DNA from: Olavius algarvensis associated proteobacterium Delta 3
GTDB lineage: Bacteria > Desulfobacterota > Desulfobacteria > Desulfobacterales > CAFBRK01
Assembly (NCBI GenBank): GCA_903231505.1
Contig: CAFBRK010000133.1
Coordinates: 248,001-312,000 of the forward strand
Reading direction: 5' to 3'
Length of the DNA stretch: 64,000 nucleotides
Each line of letters opens with the position of its first letter. Positions within the stretch are counted from its first letter, which is position 1. Position numbers and translations under genes: made by a program. Below the pieces are notes generated by a model, which did no database searches, was not told the origin of the DNA, and worked only from the letters and a program-made list of their open reading frames with translations. Below are positions 61,779 to 64,000 of the stretch, in pieces.

Positions 61779-64000
61779 TCAATCCACTGTAGTTTGTTTA
61801 TCCGCATCCAAAATTCTACGAATCTTTTGAGATAGCTCAGATAGGTTGAACGGTTTTTGGATAAAGCCATTACATCCCTTATTCATAATATGGGTTGCCT
61901 GCCCGTCGAGGGCATAGCCGCTGGATAATAATACTGGAATCCTCGGTTGAATCTCCCGGATAAGATCAAATGCCCGGTCCCCTTTAATGCCCGGCATGAT
62001 TAGGTCAAGGATAACCAGATCTATCTCGACCCCGAAATTTTTTATTATATCAACGGCGTGCTCTCCACTTCCAGCAACCATAACCCGATACCCCAATTTC
62101 TGAAGCAACGCCTTCCCAACCTCGATGATCATCTCCTCATCGTCTACCAGGAGAACGGTTTCCGACCCGCTCGCGATACCCTTGGTCGTGGTCACATGTT
62201 CTTGTACGGGATCGTCAGTGACCGGCAGGTAAATTTCGACAGTCGTGCCCTGGCCGATTTTGCTGTCAACTGTGATAATACCGGAATGGTTTTTAACGAT
62301 ACCATAGGCCGAAGCCAGCCCTAATCCAGTGCCGCGTCCCTTTTCCTTGGTTGTAAAAAATGGGTCGAAAACACGTTGAACATTGGACTCATCGATTCCG
62401 ATACCGGTGTCCGTAACCGAAACTTTCGCATAACGACCCGGTAAAACACCGTAATGCTTTGTTTCCGAGTCGTCTAGCGTAACCACCTCGGTTTCCAGGT
62501 GCAGATAACCACCATCGGGCATGGCCTGCCCGGCGTTGACGTACAGGTTCAACAAGACCTGTTCGATCTGACTGCGATCCGCTGCAACGACCGGTGGCGG
62601 ATCGTTTAGCCTGGGGTTAATGCGTATTTCTTTTTTCGTGCGGCCGAACATGGTGGATGTTTCGAGAAGCAGCTCATTGATATCCACAGGTCGCACCTCA
62701 TATTTGCCGACACGTGAAAATCCCAAAAGCTGTTTGGTTAAATTCTTTGCGCTTTTGATATATTCTTCAATTCCGCGAATATGTTCCGAATTGGGATGGG
62801 ACTTTTCAAGATTTACTTCCATGAGCGATGCACGCCCTTGAATGCCCATCAGAAGGTTGTTGAAATCATGAGCAATCCCGCCGGCAAGGGTGCCAATACC
62901 TTCAAGTTTCTGGACCTGCAAAAGTTGCCTTTCCATCCTCATTCTGTCAGTGACATCCTCCATCAAACCCTCATACACGATTTCCCCATCCAGGCTTGTC
63001 GTCCCTCGGGTATACAAATTTACCCAAATGCTTTGACCATCCTTTTTCTTAAACTCAACCGGCTTTGCTTCAACGAATCCATCGTCATCGATCTCTTTGA
63101 GAATTTTGTTTCTCTCTTTGGGATGAGCATACAGCTCAATAATATGCCCAACGGACGACATAAACTCTTCAGGGGAATCATACCCGAACATTTCTGCCAT
63201 CCTTTTGTTGGCTAGTAGAAAATGCCCATTTTTCGTAACCTGGTATACACCCATGATGGCATTGTTAATGAGAGTCTTATATTGTTCTTCACTCTTTCTT
63301 AGAGCCGCTTCTGCGCGTTGGCGGTCGGTTATGTCGTACCCTTCCGGGACCAGGTAGATCACCTCCCCGTTGTCGTCGAATACCGGACCGATGCGAAAAT
63401 CGATGTTTCTTGTCTCCCCGGCGGCCGAGACATGGGTGGACTCAAAATGTACCATCTCCCCTCTCATGGCCCGCGCCATGGCCTTTCGCAACATGCGCTG
63501 CATCTCCTGGGAATGTGTCCACCACGGCGTTTCCCAAAAGCGTTTTCCGATAACGTCCTTTGCCTCGACGCCGGCAAACTCCATCGCCGTTCTGTTCGCC
63601 ATGAGTAGACAACCCTCTTTATCGATGAGCCCTGTCAACTGGTAGTGATGATTGTAAACCGCTTCGAACTGGGCTTTTATTTCACACAACGCTTTGTTGG
63701 CATCCTCCAGCTCGACGGTTCGCTGCTGAACTTGTTCCTTCAAATTGGCTTGTAATCGTTTAGAGGTTCTACGGGCCTCATCCAGTTCTCGATTGGCCGA
63801 TTCCAGTTTCTCGTTCATTCTGGAAATGGTTAGGTGGGATCTCACACGGGCAAGAACTTCAGATAACTCGAAGGGCTTCAAGAGATAATCAACGCCCCCC
63901 AAGTCAAAGCATCTTGCTTTCTCCTTATTCTTGTTCAACACGCCAGTGAAAAGGATTGGAATGTGCTTGAGTCCTTCGTCGGCCTTAAGCCGCTCGCAGA
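61779..64000 (-). CDS. Hybrid sensor histidine kinase/response regulator (5' end beyond window)
   Basis: The gene enters from the right edge and is open to base 64000. In order it has the end of a receiver domain (LADEGLKH-type region, LLKPFELSEVLARVRSHL), a coiled coil (EKLESANRELDEARR), two PAS domains, a HisKA domain with GIAHDFNNLLMGIQGRASL, an HATPase domain (GTGLGLASAYGIVKNH) and a C-terminal receiver with VILDLIMPGIKGD. It is a soluble multi-sensor hybrid kinase; no membrane segment is in the part seen. Its partner is unknown. Confidence 0.88.
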   Translation of the reverse strand, partial: CERLKADEGLKHIPILFTGVLNKNKEKARCFDLGGVDYLLKPFELSEVLARVRSHLTISRMNEKLESANRELDEARRTSKRLQANLKEQVQQRTVELEDANKALCEIKAQFEAVYNHHYQLTGLIDKEGCLLMANRTAMEFAGVEAKDVIGKRFWETPWWTHSQEMQRMLRKAMARAMRGEMVHFESTHVSAAGETRNIDFRIGPVFDDNGEVIYLVPEGYDITDRQRAEAALRKSEEQYKTLINNAIMGVYQVTKNGHFLLANKRMAEMFGYDSPEEFMSSVGHIIELYAHPKERNKILKEIDDDGFVEAKPVEFKKKDGQSIWVNLYTRGTTSLDGEIVYEGLMEDVTDRMRMERQLLQVQKLEGIGTLAGGIAHDFNNLLMGIQGRASLMEVNLEKSHPNSEHIRGIEEYIKSAKNLTKQLLGFSRVGKYEVRPVDINELLLETSTMFGRTKKEIRINPRLNDPPPVVAADRSQIEQVLLNLYVNAGQAMPDGGYLHLETEVVTLDDSETKHYGVLPGRYAKVSVTDTGIGIDESNVQRVFDPFFTTKEKGRGTGLGLASAYGIVKNHSGIITVDSKIGQGTTVEIYLPVTDDPVQEHVTTTKGIASGSETVLLVDDEEMIIEVGKALLQKLGYRVMVAGSGEHAVDIIKNFGVEIDLVILDLIMPGIKGDRAFDLIREIQPRIPVLLSSGYALDGQATHIMNKGCNGFIQKPFNLSELSQKIRRILDADKQTTVD

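Overview
The window reads as a chromosome segment of a Gram-negative, mostly GC-rich (about 55-60%) anaerobe, most likely a deltaproteobacterium of the Desulfobacterales type. This is inference, from a four-subunit 2-oxoacid:ferredoxin oxidoreductase, sulfonate use that releases sulfite, selenocysteine genes, TRAP transporters and the CpxP/CpxRA-like and hybrid kinase content. I saw no rRNA, tRNA, CRISPR array or intact transposase.

Layout. 1-4.8 kb: kor operon (ferredoxin, alpha, beta, gamma subunits), then hisC and cmk. 5-16.9 kb: core genes rpsA, sppA, a Sua5/YciO protein, guaB, dnaE, a GDP-mannose pyrophosphorylase and a sugar aminotransferase. 17-22.2 kb: HTH protein and MinD-like ATPase (minus), a solute-binding-like protein, a 2Fe-2S ferredoxin, TatD and a CpxP-like protein. 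22.5-24.5 kb: a CpxRA-like two-component pair whose regulator is frameshifted. 24.6-30 kb: AT-richer metK, a radical SAM protein, small proteins, a ferritin-like protein and an NmrA protein.

30.4-42.2 kb is a sulfonate module on the minus strand: suyA-suyB (sulfolactate sulfo-lyase), a small membrane protein, a TRAP transporter with two paralogous binding proteins, then hpsN-hpsO-hpsP-type dehydrogenases. Together these would import 2,3-dihydroxypropane-1-sulfonate, oxidise it to sulfolactate and split that into pyruvate and sulfite. A divergent sigma-54 activator faces suyA; between them lie a good -24/-12 promoter and two identical 14-bp palindromes.

44.3-51.5 kb is a second catabolic module: a GntR regulator, a TRAP transporter (binding protein broken by an amber codon), 5-oxoprolinase pxpABC and a creatininase-family amidohydrolase. 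52.2-54.4 kb holds cfa and two probable selenoprotein genes: a tandem UGA-UGA CC/Se-motif protein starting inside the cfa stop codon, and a peroxiredoxin with UGA at its catalytic position. Each has a SECIS-like hairpin at the expected distance. 54.4-64 kb: a PEP-CTERM P-domain protein, a GAF protein, a membrane protein behind gene debris, an AT-rich cyclase/ATPase/TPR protein and a hybrid histidine kinase that runs off the window.

Several dispersed repeats are shared between distant intergenic regions: a 9-5-9 hairpin (four copies), a roughly 120-bp REP/MITE-like element (two copies) and a long inverted repeat (two copies).
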